DNA of 6,986 nt from Candidatus Portnoybacteria bacterium CG_4_10_14_0_2_um_filter_44_20 (GCA_002792395.1 PFOG01000034.1:1-6986), one strand, 5' to 3'; shown: positions 1-6,986, counted from the first letter of the stretch. The notes: a model not told the origin generated them from the letters alone. Translations and numbers: made by a program.

Positions 1-2
1 CC

Positions 3-284
<282 letters not shown>

Positions 285-300
285 AGCGCGATGCTAATAA

Positions 301-372
301 ACTAATACATGCGAATTATACTAATATTCGTATCATTGGCATGTTTGTTCGTATCATTCGCATCGCAATTAG
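301..372. repeat. Inverted and direct repeats filling the atpE-atpF gap
   Basis: The 88-base gap is A+T-rich and repeated. The left arm ACTAATACATGCGAAT (301-316) is an imperfect inverted copy of ATTCGCATCGCAATTAG (356-372). Inside, TTCGTATCATTGGCAT (327-342) recurs as TTCGTATCATTCGCAT (348-363), one mismatch in 16, exactly 21 bases apart. The right arm ends at the base before the atpF ATG. I see no promoter or Shine-Dalgarno sequence here. Confidence 0.65.
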
Positions 373-873
373 ATGGAAGGATCGTCTTTAACTGCCCAAT
401 TGGGAATTGATTGGCGTCTGCTTTTAAGCCAAGCGGTTAATTTTATATTACTTGTGATTGTTTTGCGGCTTTTTGTTTACAAGCCGGTTTTGAATATTTT
501 GCAGAAAAGGCGGGAGAAAATTGAGGAGGGTGTAGCCAAAACGGAAGAGGCCGACGTGCGTTTACGCAAGGTTGATGATATTGCCAAAAAAAAGGTAAAA
601 GAAGCCGAGGGTGAGGCAATCGGCATTATTAAAAACACCGAAGAAAGGGCCCAAAAACTTGAGGGCGAATTGGTCCGGCAAGCCAAAGAAAAACAAGTTC
701 AGATGATGGAAAAAATGTCGGCGGATGTCGAGAGGGAAAAAGAGCAAGTAAGGACGGAGATGGAAAAAGAGGCGGTTGATTTGGTCAAGAGAGCGTTGGT
801 TAAAACTGTTGAGCTTGAACCGGAGAAAATCGACGAAGAGCTGATTCGAAAAGCCGTCGAGCAAATTGGTTAA
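373..873 (+). CDS. atpF: F1Fo ATP synthase subunit b (peripheral stalk)
   Basis: Subunit b is the stator rod: it anchors in the membrane next to subunit a and reaches up to delta and alpha, so that the F1 head does not turn with the rotor. The 166 residues match the family in length (E. coli 156). One N-terminal membrane helix (about 16-36, LLLSQAVNFILLVIVLRLFV) is followed by a Lys-Pro and the basic stretch KRREKIEEG typical of b. A long, highly charged coiled coil runs from about 45 to 140, and a C-terminal helical part rich in Glu/Lys/Val should contact delta. There is one b gene rather than a b/b' pair, so a homodimer is inferred. The start codon sits directly after a repeat arm without a Shine-Dalgarno sequence. 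atpH begins one base after the stop. Confidence 0.93.
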   Translation: MEGSSLTAQLGIDWRLLLSQAVNFILLVIVLRLFVYKPVLNILQKRREKIEEGVAKTEEADVRLRKVDDIAKKKVKEAEGEAIGIIKNTEERAQKLEGELVRQAKEKQVQMMEKMSADVEREKEQVRTEMEKEAVDLVKRALVKTVELEPEKIDEELIRKAVEQIG

Positions 874-874
874 T

Positions 875-1246
875 ATGAAATATTCTCCACAAATTTATGC
901 CAAAGCGTTCAGTGGGGTCGCTGCTAAGCCTTCTGCGAAGAGCGATGTTTTGGTGAAGAATTTACTGGCTTTAATAAAGAAAAATAACGACCCGCATCTG
1001 TTGAAAAAAATTTACGCGCGGGCGGAAAAATTGGTGCGCGAGCAAATCGGCAAACGGAAAATTGTTATTGAAACAGCCAGGCCAATTGAAAATGTGGACA
1101 AAGTTATTGGGAAAATCATTAAGAAAGATGATATTTTTATTGAGAAGATTAACCCGGATTTAATCGCGGGGATAAAAGTAGTTGTTAACGATGAAATGCA
1201 GTTCGACGGCTCAATGCAGAAAAAAATCAAGAACTTGTTTTCTTAA
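875..1246 (+). CDS. atpH: F1Fo ATP synthase subunit delta, short form
   Basis: Delta (OSCP homologue) ties the b stalk to the N-termini of alpha at the top of F1. The 123 residues are much shorter than the usual ~175-180. The N-terminus KYSPQIYAKAFSG matches the family's first helix (YAKA). The C-terminus DLIAGIKVVVNDEMQFDGSMQKKI matches the conserved end (E. coli [23 protein letters not shown]), including the Ala-Gly and the Asp-Gly-Ser. The missing ~50 residues therefore come out of the middle, from the six-helix N-terminal domain, and both ends are intact, so this is compaction rather than truncation. ATG 875 is preferred over an in-frame TTG at 866, which lies inside atpF. A one-base gap after atpF and no Shine-Dalgarno suggest translational coupling. 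Confidence 0.88.
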   Translation: MKYSPQIYAKAFSGVAAKPSAKSDVLVKNLLALIKKNNDPHLLKKIYARAEKLVREQIGKRKIVIETARPIENVDKVIGKIIKKDDIFIEKINPDLIAGIKVVVNDEMQFDGSMQKKIKNLFS

Positions 1247-1256
1247 TTAAATAAAT

Positions 1257-1356
1257 TGTCATTCCGTGCTTGACACGGAATCCAGAAATTATATGCGCCG
1301 GATTCCCGCTTTTCGCCCTTCGGGTGACCACCCGTAGGTGTGGCGCGGGAATGACA
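1257..1356. repeat. ~100-bp MITE-like element with 9-bp terminal inverted repeats
   Basis: The element starts with TGTCATTCC (1257-1265) and ends with its exact reverse complement GGAATGACA (1348-1356). Inside are a perfect 8-bp hairpin, ATTCCGTG (1261-1268) with CACGGAAT (1274-1281) around CTTGA, and a second stem, ATTCCCGC (1302-1309) with GCGGGAAT (1345-1352), enclosing a GC-rich section with smaller hairpins such as CCC-TTC-GGG (1316-1324). It fills nearly all of the atpH-atpA gap and ends 9 bases before the chosen atpA start. No coding capacity; non-autonomous mobility or an RNA role is inference. The half-site ATTCCCGC resembles the Neisseria dRS3 type of repeat. Confidence 0.75.
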
Positions 1357-1365
1357 AAAAAACTA

Positions 1366-2928
1366 ATGAGTTACGAAATCATCGAAAAATTAAAAAGAGA
1401 AATTGAGGGTTACGAGGAAGATTCGAAGTGGGAGGAAGTTGGTGAAGTGATTGAGGTTGGCGACGGGATTGTGAAAATTTTGGGACTGAAAAATGTTCTG
1501 AGCCAGGAATTGTTGAATATTGAAACAAGCGAGGGTGATAGGCGGGCGGTGGCTTTGAATTTAGAAGAGGAAAGCGTTGGGGCCTTGGTTCTCGACGATT
1601 ATTTATCGGTAAAAAGCGGAGATTTGGTTAAGAAAACTGATAGTGTTTTATCAATTGAAGTGGGCGAGGAAATGGTTGGCCGGGTTGTCGACCCCTTAGG
1701 CAATCCGTTGGATGGGCGGGGCCCAATTTTCCCTTCGACAAGCTCAGGGCAAGTTCCGGGGAGTAAAAAAGAGAGACGAAATCTGGAATACAACGCGCCG
1801 AATGTTTTAGAGCGGGAGCCGGTCAATACTCCTTTGCATACTGGTTTGAAATCGATTGATTCGATGATACCGATTGGCCGTGGGCAAAGGGAATTGATAA
1901 TCGGCGACAGACAAACCGGCAAAACCGCCATTGCTCTGGATACGATAATCAACCAGAAAAATGATACAACCCGGCGACGACCGATTTGTATTTACGTGGC
2001 TGTTGGGCAGAAAGAATCAAAAATCGCGAAGATAGTTGAAACACTGAAAGAATGCGGGGCAATGGAGTATTCGATCGTTGTTTCCGCCTCTGCTTCGGCT
2101 CCAGCCGCCCTGTGGTATCTGGCGCCTTTTGCCGGTTGCGCGATAGGGGAATACTTCAGAGATAAGGGCGAAGACGCGCTGGTTGTCTATGATGATTTAT
2201 CCAAACACGCTTGGGCTTATCGGCAGGTTTCTTTGCTGTTGCGCCGTCCGCCCGGCCGCGAAGCTTATCCGGGAGATGTGTTCTATCTTCATTCGCGGCT
2301 TTTGGAGCGCGCCGCGAAATTGTCGCAAGAAAAAGGCGGCGGTTCATTAACTGCTTTGCCGATTGTCGAAACGCAGTTGGGTGATGTGACTGCCTATATT
2401 CCGACTAACATCATTTCGATTACCGACGGGCAAATTTATCTCGAAAGCGATTTGTTTTATCAGGGTATCAGGCCGGCTCTCAATGTCGGCTTGTCGGTTT
2501 CGCGCGTCGGTTCAAAGGCGCAAACAAAAGCGATGAAAAAGGTGGCCGGAAAATTGCGTTTATCCCTGGCGCAGTTTCGAGAACTGCAGGCTTTCGTTCA
2601 GTTCTCTTCCGACGTTGACGAGACGACAAAAAAAAGGATTCGCCAAGGCCAGATCATAACCGAGATTCTGAAGCAAAGCGATTTGGCTCCGTTATCTTTC
2701 GAAAAACAAGTCGTGGTTTTTTACGCGGTTTTGAACGATTATTTTGATGCCATTGGAATCAATGACATAAAAAAGATCGAAGAAGAATTTATTGATTATC
2801 TGGATAAGTTGCACGACGAAGATATTTTGAGGCCGATCAGAAAAAAGGGAGAGTTGACTGATGGAATAGAAAATAAATTAAAGGAAGCGACGGGGAGGTT
2901 TGTAAAAAATTTAGAAATAAAAAAATAA
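1366..2928 (+). CDS. atpA: F1Fo ATP synthase subunit alpha
   Basis: Alpha is the non-catalytic nucleotide-binding subunit of the alpha3beta3 head. From ATG 1366 it has 520 residues (E. coli 513). It shows an N-terminal helix for delta binding ([13 protein letters not shown]), the beta-barrel (about 20-95), the Walker A motif GDRQTGKT (180-187), the Walker B region YDDLSK (275-280), the signature [20 protein letters not shown] and the arginine finger R380 in SVSRVG. The alternative TTG (1270) and ATG (1351) starts lie inside the upstream repeat and would add a tail unlike the family. Compared with E. coli, about 11 extra residues sit after GRGP (about 123-133, [11 protein letters not shown]), encoded by a repeat sequence. 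A later stretch before GSLTALP is shorter than in E. coli. The stop TAA shares its last base with the next ATG. Confidence 0.96.
   Translation: MSYEIIEKLKREIEGYEEDSKWEEVGEVIEVGDGIVKILGLKNVLSQELLNIETSEGDRRAVALNLEEESVGALVLDDYLSVKSGDLVKKTDSVLSIEVGEEMVGRVVDPLGNPLDGRGPIFPSTSSGQVPGSKKERRNLEYNAPNVLEREPVNTPLHTGLKSIDSMIPIGRGQRELIIGDRQTGKTAIALDTIINQKNDTTRRRPICIYVAVGQKESKIAKIVETLKECGAMEYSIVVSASASAPAALWYLAPFAGCAIGEYFRDKGEDALVVYDDLSKHAWAYRQVSLLLRRPPGREAYPGDVFYLHSRLLERAAKLSQEKGGGSLTALPIVETQLGDVTAYIPTNIISITDGQIYLESDLFYQGIRPALNVGLSVSRVGSKAQTKAMKKVAGKLRLSLAQFRELQAFVQFSSDVDETTKKRIRQGQIITEILKQSDLAPLSFEKQVVVFYAVLNDYFDAIGINDIKKIEEEFIDYLDKLHDEDILRPIRKKGELTDGIENKLKEATGRFVKNLEIKK
1731..1749. repeat. Palindromic repeat unit embedded in frame in atpA
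   Basis: CCCTTCGACAAGCTCAGGG has complementary ends (CCCT with AGGG); its other strand contains GCTTGTC, close to the GCTTGA(C/T) loop of the intergenic repeats here. From memory this 19-mer is a dispersed repeat in many uncultured bacterial genomes; that needs a search. It encodes PSTSSG within alpha, at a place where E. coli alpha has about 11 fewer residues, so an in-frame insertion of roughly 33 bases is inferred. Confidence 0.65.
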
Positions 2929-3368
2929 TGGCTGATAAAAATTTTGAAATTATTGCCCGGCTGGTATTTTTGAAGAATAACAAGATTTTATTTTGTAAAC
3001 AAAAAACGGAAAAAACGGAAGATTACTATTTTTTGCCGGGTGGCCATGTTGAATTTGGAGAATCAGCGAATGATTCCATTGGTCGCGAAATAGAAGAAGA
3101 ATTGGGCGCCGCGGCGAGTGAAGTTTCTTTTATCGGCGCGGTTGAGAATATCTTTTCCGATGAAGGCGGAAAACACCACGAATTGAATTTAGTTTTCTCG
3201 GCGAAATTAGATAGAGAAGACGTAGAATCGTTGGAAAATCATCTTGAATTCGCGTGGGTTGATACGACCGATCTTGATGGCCAGGAAATTCTCCCGATTA
3301 GTTTGAAAAATTCTTTGATAAAATGGCTGGAAGATAAAAAGATATTTTGGGCGAGTCAAAAGGAATAA
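2928..3368 (+). CDS. Nudix (MutT-like) hydrolase inside the ATP synthase operon
   Basis: This is a Nudix-fold pyrophosphohydrolase of 146 residues, a usual size for a single-domain member. The Nudix box is complete: G39-x5-E45-x7-R53-E54-I55-x-E57-E58-x-G60-A61, with the metal-binding glutamates E54, E57 and E58 and the preceding LPGGH typical of the family. The substrate (oxidised dNTP, NDP-sugar, dinucleotide or other) cannot be read from sequence. There is no membrane segment or signal peptide, so it is cytosolic. Its ATG overlaps the atpA stop by one base (TAATG) and atpG follows after 4 bases, so it is co-transcribed and probably translated by re-initiation after atpA. A Nudix gene is not part of the canonical atp operon. 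Codon style looks like that of its neighbours. Confidence 0.92.
   Translation: MADKNFEIIARLVFLKNNKILFCKQKTEKTEDYYFLPGGHVEFGESANDSIGREIEEELGAAASEVSFIGAVENIFSDEGGKHHELNLVFSAKLDREDVESLENHLEFAWVDTTDLDGQEILPISLKNSLIKWLEDKKIFWASQKE
3360..3364 (+). promoter_or_regulatory. Shine-Dalgarno sequence of atpG
   Basis: AAGGA lies 8 bases before the atpG ATG and overlaps the last codons of the Nudix gene. It is the only clear Shine-Dalgarno match before a gene in this window. Confidence 0.6.
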
Positions 3369-3372
3369 ATTT

Positions 3373-4332
3373 ATGGAAAGTTTGCAAAAAACAAAAAATC
3401 GAATATCGAGCGCCAAGAATATCAACCAAATAACCAAGGCGATGGAGCTGGTGGCGGCGACGAAGATGCGGAAGAGCCAAGCGATCGCGCTGAGCTCGCG
3501 GGCGTACGCCTACGCGGCTTTGGATTTTTTGGCCAATCTTTCCAAGTTAGAGGAAGCAGTTTTGCCTCCTTTGCTGCAGAAGCGCGAGATCAAAAAAACC
3601 GCGTTTGTGGTTGTTGCTTCGGATAAAGGTTTGGCCGGTTCCTTTAATAGCTCGGTCTTCCGGACTTTTGAAAAATATCTTGTTGAGAATAAAATTGATA
3701 TTTTTAATGATAATTATTCTTTTATTGCTTTTGGCCAAAAATCGGCTAATTATTTACAGAGAAAAAAAGTAAAAATTGCCAATGTGTTCGCGAAGCTGGG
3801 CGATTTCACTCAACTGAGTGAAACGAGACAACTGGCTGATTTCTTAAGTAATGGCTACTTGACGAAACAATGGGATAGGGTTTTGGTCTTTTCGATGAAT
3901 TTTAGAACTGCTTTGCGCCAGGAGGTTTTGATCAGGCAAATCCTGCCGGTAGAGTTTGAAGTACTGAAAAAAACTATTAAAGAGATAGTGCCTGAGACTG
4001 GTAAGTTTTCCGAGTTGCGTGAAAATAACAACACCTCCCCCAGCCCCTCCTCAACTGAGGAGGGGAGGAGTAGAATAATCGACTATTTGGTCGAGCCATC
4101 GCCGGAAATTGTTTTAAAGGAACTGGCGCCGCACCTGATTGAGATGCAAGTTTACCACATTATCTTGGAGGCCAATGCTTCGGAACACGCGGCGCGGCGG
4201 ATGGCAATGAAAAACGCTTCCGACAACGCGGAAAAATTAGTTGGCGACTTAACGTTGATCTATAATAAGTCTCGCCAAGCGGCGATTACGCGGGAAATAA
4301 TCGAAATAACGGCGGGAGCGGAAGTGTTATAG
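3373..4332 (+). CDS. atpG: F1Fo ATP synthase subunit gamma
   Basis: Gamma is the central rotor shaft that turns within alpha3beta3 and drives the binding changes of the catalytic sites. It has 319 residues (E. coli 287). The N-terminal coiled-coil helix is clear (KNRISSAKNINQITKAMELV; E. coli has the same IRKVK-type pattern). The Rossmann-like middle domain begins at VVVASDKGLAGSFN, and the C-terminal helix contains ASEHAARRMAMKNASDN and the end YNKSRQAAITREIIEI, all closely matching the family. About 16 residues (219-234), rich in Ser, Pro, Thr and Glu, have no counterpart in E. coli; they are encoded by a palindromic repeat and precede DYLVEPSP, the conserved lead into the C-terminal helix. 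Translation probably uses the AAGGA at 3360. The stop is TAG. Confidence 0.95.
   Translation: MESLQKTKNRISSAKNINQITKAMELVAATKMRKSQAIALSSRAYAYAALDFLANLSKLEEAVLPPLLQKREIKKTAFVVVASDKGLAGSFNSSVFRTFEKYLVENKIDIFNDNYSFIAFGQKSANYLQRKKVKIANVFAKLGDFTQLSETRQLADFLSNGYLTKQWDRVLVFSMNFRTALRQEVLIRQILPVEFEVLKKTIKEIVPETGKFSELRENNNTSPSPSSTEEGRSRIIDYLVEPSPEIVLKELAPHLIEMQVYHIILEANASEHAARRMAMKNASDNAEKLVGDLTLIYNKSRQAAITREIIEITAGAEVL
4033..4068. repeat. Hairpin-forming repeat embedded in frame in atpG
   Basis: CCCCTCCTCA (4044-4053) and TGAGGAGGGG (4056-4065) are perfect 10-base reverse complements separated by AC; a realistic fold is a 9-bp stem with an AACT loop. CCTCCCC (4034-4040) can compete with the same arm by pairing with GGGGAGG (4062-4068). 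It is in frame with no stop and encodes a Ser/Pro/Thr/Glu-rich stretch absent from E. coli gamma. Insertion of a mobile palindromic unit is inferred. Confidence 0.7.
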
Positions 4333-4338
4333 GCGCTC

Positions 4339-4364
4339 CGAAATATAAATACGAAATATAAATA
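4339..4364. repeat. Tandem 13-base repeat after atpG
   Basis: CGAAATATAAATA occurs twice back to back (4339-4351 and 4352-4364), followed by a degenerate third copy starting CGAATATACAAAATA at 4369. It begins 6 bases after the atpG stop. No function is evident. Confidence 0.6.
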
Positions 4365-4389
4365 AGTACGAATATACAAAATATTTTAG

Positions 4390-4490
4390 TGTCATTCTGA
4401 CCCCGCGCTTGATGCGGGGGAAGAAGCTTACGCTGCGGAAGCATAAAAGTTATGAGATCCTTCCCCGCCAACTGGCGGGTCAGGACGACA
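4390..4490. repeat. ~100-bp MITE-like element with terminal inverted repeats between atpG and atpD
   Basis: The ends TGTCATTCTGACCC (from 4390) and GGGTCAGGACGACA (to 4490) are inverted copies matching at 12 of 14 positions. Two internal hairpins are visible: CCCCGC (4401-4406) with GCGGGG (4414-4419) around GCTTGAT, and CCCGCC (4464-4469) with GGCGGG (4474-4479) around AACT. Length, the TGTCATTC terminus and the CTTGA loop match the element at 1257-1356, so the two are probably related. The stems could pause transcription or protect mRNA, but no U-run follows that would make a classical terminator. Confidence 0.75.
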
Positions 4491-4503
4491 AAAAGAATAA
4501 TAA

Positions 4504-5940
<1,437 letters not shown>

Positions 5941-5942
5941 AT

Positions 5943-6078
5943 CCGAAGCACGAAATCCGAAATCCGAAACAAATCAAAAATTCTAAATTCAAATTATCAA
6001 AACACGCCATTTCGAATTTTGGTAATTTGAAAATTCGATATTGTTTCGAGTTTCGAGATTCAATATTCGAATTTTCGG
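5943..6078. repeat. Long imperfect inverted repeat between atpD and atpC
   Basis: The outermost bases CCGAA (5943-5947) pair with TTCGG (6074-6078). Arms of about 55-60 bases follow, for example CCGAAACAAATC on the left against GATATTGTTTCG on the right, and AAATTATCAAAA against TTTTGGTAATTT, around a short centre near CACGCCATT. The arms show a loose 7-base period: CCGAAGC, ACGAAAT, CCGAAAT, CCGAAAC on the left; GTTTCGA, GTTTCGA, GATTCAA, TATTCGA on the right. The last base is the G of the chosen atpC GTG start. Confidence 0.7.
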
Positions 6079-6323
6079 TGAAGTTATCTGTTTATTCCCT
6101 AAAAAAAATATTATACGAGGGTGATGCCAAGTCTATTAACTGTCAGACAATTGGCGGGGAAGTCACCATTTTGGATAAACATCGTCCGTTCGTGTCAACC
6201 TTAAAAGAGGGCGTGATTAGAATTTTGGACGGAGAAAATAAAGCCCATTATGTTAATGCCAAATCGGGTTTTGTGGAGGTTATGCCGACTAACGAAGTTC
6301 GGTTCATCGTTGAGGAGCGATAA
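6078..6323 (+). CDS. atpC: F1Fo ATP synthase subunit epsilon, beta-sandwich domain only
   Basis: Epsilon binds the foot of gamma and couples F1 to the c ring. With the GTG start the protein has 81 residues. It covers the N-terminal beta-sandwich: KLSVYSLKKILYEGDAKSIN, then GGEVTILDKHRP (27-37, the conserved G-E-x-x-I-L-x-x-H pattern), LKEGVIRI and SGFVEVMPTNEVRFIVE. It ends at EER exactly where the C-terminal two-helix domain starts in E. coli epsilon (139 residues). That domain inhibits ATP hydrolysis in many bacteria, so this enzyme should lack this brake; other controls cannot be judged. An in-frame TTG at 6027 lies inside the repeat, would prepend 17 unrelated residues and is rejected. 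No other Shine-Dalgarno or start fits. Confidence 0.88.
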   Translation: MKLSVYSLKKILYEGDAKSINCQTIGGEVTILDKHRPFVSTLKEGVIRILDGENKAHYVNAKSGFVEVMPTNEVRFIVEER

Positions 6324-6367
6324 ATTCTTGTGGGTATCAATGAATTTTACGCGAGTTATAAACGTTT

Positions 6368-6471
6368 CGATTTATGAATTACGATTTATGATTTAAGAGC
6401 TTGCGATCTTACTCGATGCCCCACGCCAAAGAGGAATGATTCGTAAATCTTAAATCCTAATTCTTAAATCT
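6368..6471. repeat. Inverted repeat built from phased 6-base units, upstream of the carbonic-anhydrase-like gene
   Basis: The arms 6368-6398 and 6441-6471 are 31 bases each and are reverse complements at 26 positions. Each arm contains, read in the same sense, TAAATC, TAAATC, TAATTC, TAAATC, separated by single bases. All five mismatches fall on the single spacer bases, i.e. every seventh position. The 42-base middle (6399-6440) is not obviously repeated. The 157-base gap shows no terminator with a U-run and no gene; the repeat ends 9 bases before the next ATG. Confidence 0.75.
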
Positions 6472-6480
6472 TACTTAACT

Positions 6481-6927
6481 ATGGAGGAACAAAATAAAAT
6501 ATTAGCTTACAAATCTCCGAAAGAACATTATACCGCCGACGCTTGTATCGTCTGGTGTTTTGACGACAGATTCACCGGTCTTTTGGAAGAATTTGTTAAA
6601 AGTCGTGGATATAAAAATTATGATTTGGTAAAAATCGCCGGTGGCGCTAAAACATTGGCATCTCCCGAGAATGAGGCTGATCGTCTGTTTGTTTTGAAGC
6701 AGATTCGTATCTCAATAAATCTGCATGGCACTAAACATGTAATTTTAATGTGCCATGAAGATTGCGGCGCGTACGGCGGGAAGGCGTCATTCACAAGCGA
6801 TAGCGAGGAGCTTGAGAGAATCAACAATGATCTAAAAGAGGCGGATCATATTTTAAAGAATAATCTTCCTGAAGACGTAAGGGTAGAAATTATTTTCGCG
6901 GATTTCGAAGGGATAAGCCAGATTTAG
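6481..6927 (+). CDS. Small beta-carbonic-anhydrase-like protein
   Basis: The 148-residue protein carries the metal-site signature of beta-class carbonic anhydrases: C26-x-D28-x-R30 (in WCFDDRF) and H92-x-x-C95-G (in MCHEDCGAYGG). C26, H92 and C95 would bind zinc and D28/R30 would form the usual dyad. Between them, KIAGGAKTLASP (51-62) corresponds to the conserved Ala-Gly loop. It is shorter than typical members (about 165-220 residues), the rest of the sequence is divergent, and no signal peptide or membrane helix is visible. CO2 hydration is possible but not established; a related zinc protein of other function is the alternative. It follows atpC on the same strand after a 157-base repeat-filled gap, so membership of the atp transcript is uncertain. 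The ATG at 6481 has no Shine-Dalgarno upstream. Confidence 0.72.
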   Translation: MEEQNKILAYKSPKEHYTADACIVWCFDDRFTGLLEEFVKSRGYKNYDLVKIAGGAKTLASPENEADRLFVLKQIRISINLHGTKHVILMCHEDCGAYGGKASFTSDSEELERINNDLKEADHILKNNLPEDVRVEIIFADFEGISQI

Positions 6928-6950
6928 CGATAGAGAAAATCGATGTATTC

Positions 6951-6968
6951 GAGCTTTGTTTAAAGCTC
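6951..6968. other. Hairpin downstream of the carbonic-anhydrase-like gene
   Basis: GAGCTTT (6951-6957) pairs perfectly with AAAGCTC (6962-6968) around GTTT, 23 bases after the stop codon. There is no following U-run, so it is at best a weak terminator; it may be part of another repeat that continues past the window. Confidence 0.3.
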
Positions 6969-6986
6969 TCTGCAGAATTGCGGGGA

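Noticed and set aside
866..874. Earlier TTG start for delta inside atpF
   Set aside because: It adds only three residues, while the ATG at 875 directly follows the atpF stop and gives the family-like start.
1270..1365. N-terminal extension of alpha from a TTG codon (32 extra residues), or from ATG 1351
   Set aside because: Both starts lie inside the terminal-inverted-repeat element. The extension has no family counterpart, whereas MSYEII at 1366 aligns with the usual alpha N-terminus.
4390..4490. Rho-independent terminator between atpG and atpD
   Set aside because: The hairpins are stable but lack a following U-run, and the operon order continues; it fits better as a repeat element.
6027..6077. 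N-terminal extension of epsilon from TTG 6027
   Set aside because: The 17 residues translate the palindromic repeat and precede the first beta-strand of the family; GTG 6078 gives the expected N-terminus.
6368..6471. CRISPR-like array because of regular short units
   Set aside because: Units are 6-7 bases with single-base spacers and are arranged as an inverted repeat; there are no unique spacers of CRISPR length and no cas genes.
6324..6480. Frameshifted C-terminal domain of epsilon
   Set aside because: No frame in this stretch gives a helical charged sequence like the epsilon C-terminus; it is dominated by the inverted repeat and stop codons.

Overview
The window carries almost a complete F1Fo ATP synthase operon on the + strand, in the order atpE (c), atpF (b), atpH (delta), atpA (alpha), a Nudix hydrolase, atpG (gamma), atpD (beta), atpC (epsilon). 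A small beta-carbonic-anhydrase-like gene follows. Subunit a (atpB) would be expected just upstream, outside the window. No convincing gene lies on the minus strand, and there are no RNA genes, CRISPR arrays, transposases or phage genes.

The organism is most likely an uncultured bacterium of the Candidate Phyla Radiation (Patescibacteria, Parcubacteria-like). This is inferred from the short delta and epsilon subunits, the character of the c and b proteins, the scarcity of Shine-Dalgarno sequences, the moderate-to-low GC and the many small palindromic repeats. It is not proven by a marker gene. The standard bacterial code fits: no in-frame TGA interrupts a gene, and the nine genes end in TAA (7) or TAG (2).

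Layout: 1-56 is the end of a palindromic repeat that precedes atpE. Positions 57-1246 hold atpE-atpF-atpH, with a repeat-filled gap of 88 bases before atpF and one base between atpF and atpH. Positions 1247-1365 are a ~100-bp element with terminal inverted repeats. Positions 1366-4332 hold atpA, nudix and atpG, tightly packed (1-base overlap, then 4-base gap). Positions 4333-4566 are a composite of three repeat types, followed by atpD at 4567-5940. Positions 5941-6077 are a long inverted repeat touching the start of atpC (6078-6323). Positions 6324-6480 are another inverted repeat, built on a 7-base period, before the carbonic-anhydrase-like gene (6481-6927).

Together c and b (with the unseen a) form the membrane proton channel and stator, delta joins the stator to alpha, alpha3beta3 is the catalytic head, and gamma/epsilon form the rotor shaft. 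The catalytic residues of alpha and beta are intact, and the c subunit looks proton-coupled. Epsilon ends after its beta-sandwich, so the C-terminal helical domain that inhibits many bacterial enzymes is missing.

The most unusual signal is the repeat architecture. Each of the six genes preceded by a gap has a palindromic repeat ending 0-11 bases before its start codon. Two subunit genes (alpha and gamma) also carry short repeat-like sequences inside the reading frame, translated as Ser/Thr/Pro-rich loops. I see no clearly new enzyme system; the repeats and the embedded Nudix gene are the best candidates for follow-up.
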